DNA of 64,000 bases from Sphingomonas sp. 37zxx (GTDB lineage: Bacteria; Pseudomonadota; Alphaproteobacteria; Sphingomonadales; Sphingomonadaceae), in contig NZ_JROH01000007.1 in assembly GCF_000786205.1 (NCBI RefSeq), forward strand, positions 1-64,000. Direction: 5' to 3'. Below the pieces are notes generated by a model. That model ran no database searches. It was not told the DNA's origin and saw only the letters and a list, made by a program, of their open reading frames with translations. Below are positions 63,837-64,000 of the stretch, piece by piece. Position numbers and translations under genes: made by a program. Numbering within the stretch: the stretch's first letter is position 1; every line of letters begins with the position of its first letter.

Positions 63837-64000
63837 TTATGCAAACCCCTCGACCACCCGAATAATCGCAGCGATGTCCTGCTCGCGCGACAGCCGGTGG
63901 TCGCCATTCTTGAGCAAGGTCAGCGACACATCGTCGCCCGCCAGCAATTCCATCAGCCGGATCGCCCGCGCGCTGGGCACTTCGGCGTCATGGGTGCCGT
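63837..64000 (-). CDS. Alpha/beta hydrolase, C-terminal part (cut by window edge)
   Basis: The last 53 residues before a TAA on the minus strand read GTHDAEVPSARAIRLMELLA, then a gap, then LKNGDHRLSREQDIAAI. GTHDAEVP is the acidic loop and GDHRLSR holds the catalytic His of ABHD10-like and related esterases. The N-terminus, with the nucleophile, is beyond the window. Confidence 0.75.
   Translation of the reverse strand, partial: GTHDAEVPSARAIRLMELLAGDDVSLTLLKNGDHRLSREQDIAAIIRVVEGFA

Overview
The window looks like chromosomal DNA from a sphingomonad (Alphaproteobacteria, Sphingomonas-like). It is GC-rich and almost solidly coding. It shows the cox cluster order seen in that group (coxB-coxA-ctaB-small membrane protein-ctaG-coxC-DUF983-SURF1-thrC), a TonB receptor with an STN domain beside a FecR/sigma pair, an EAL response regulator and a FixJ-type regulator. 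Genus assignment is inference; no rRNA or tRNA gene is present. Many neighbouring genes overlap by 1 or 4 bases, often with GTG or TTG starts, so translational coupling is pervasive.

Layout. 1-12.4 kb holds metabolic and exported enzymes: threonine aldolase, an EamA transporter, an SDR, two tandem M28 peptidases, aminopeptidase N, a Tat-exported PhoD phosphatase and a membrane glycosyltransferase. 12.4-17.7 kb is a signalling island (stand-alone receiver, multi-pass histidine kinase, receiver-EAL protein, opposing FixJ-like regulator), preceded by stacked hairpins and partly lower in GC. 17.7-22.4 kb carries envelope glycosyltransferases, a DUF2141 protein, a flippase/synthase-like membrane protein and a lower-GC DUF2314/DUF2185-like protein. 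22.5-26 kb is a pyrE-pdxJ-acpS-lepB-maiA operon. 26.1-35.1 kb is the cytochrome c oxidase operon running into thrC and a methyltransferase. 35.1-46.3 kb has ccmAB, phhB, an osmoprotectant ABC system, phospholipase D-hisZ and serC-serA. 46.4-52.5 kb is a FecI/FecR/TonB-receptor signalling unit with a PHP-type hydrolase. 52.6-57.8 kb is an OxyR-like regulator plus an export operon. 57.8-58.9 kb is an endolysin-holin pair of gene-transfer-agent type. 58.9-64 kb has hslVU, two paralogous lipoproteins, glyoxalase genes, a SIMPL protein and a truncated hydrolase.

Two adjacent units deserve most attention. (1) The export operon at 53.6-57.8 kb pairs a HlyD-type adaptor and a TolC-type channel with an ABC exporter whose nucleotide-binding domain has lost every catalytic motif. 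It lies behind an OxyR paralogue that lacks both redox cysteines, and an ATAG-N7-CTAT-N7-ATAG operator resembling the OxyR consensus separates the two. (2) Immediately downstream, the endolysin and holin genes sit behind an exact alphaproteobacterial LexA box (GTTC-N7-GTTC), which suggests SOS-controlled lysis of the gene-transfer-agent release type.

Several families of palindromic intergenic repeats (about 50-200 bp) are scattered through the window. One roughly 200-bp family occurs at both 1 and 43.2 kb.
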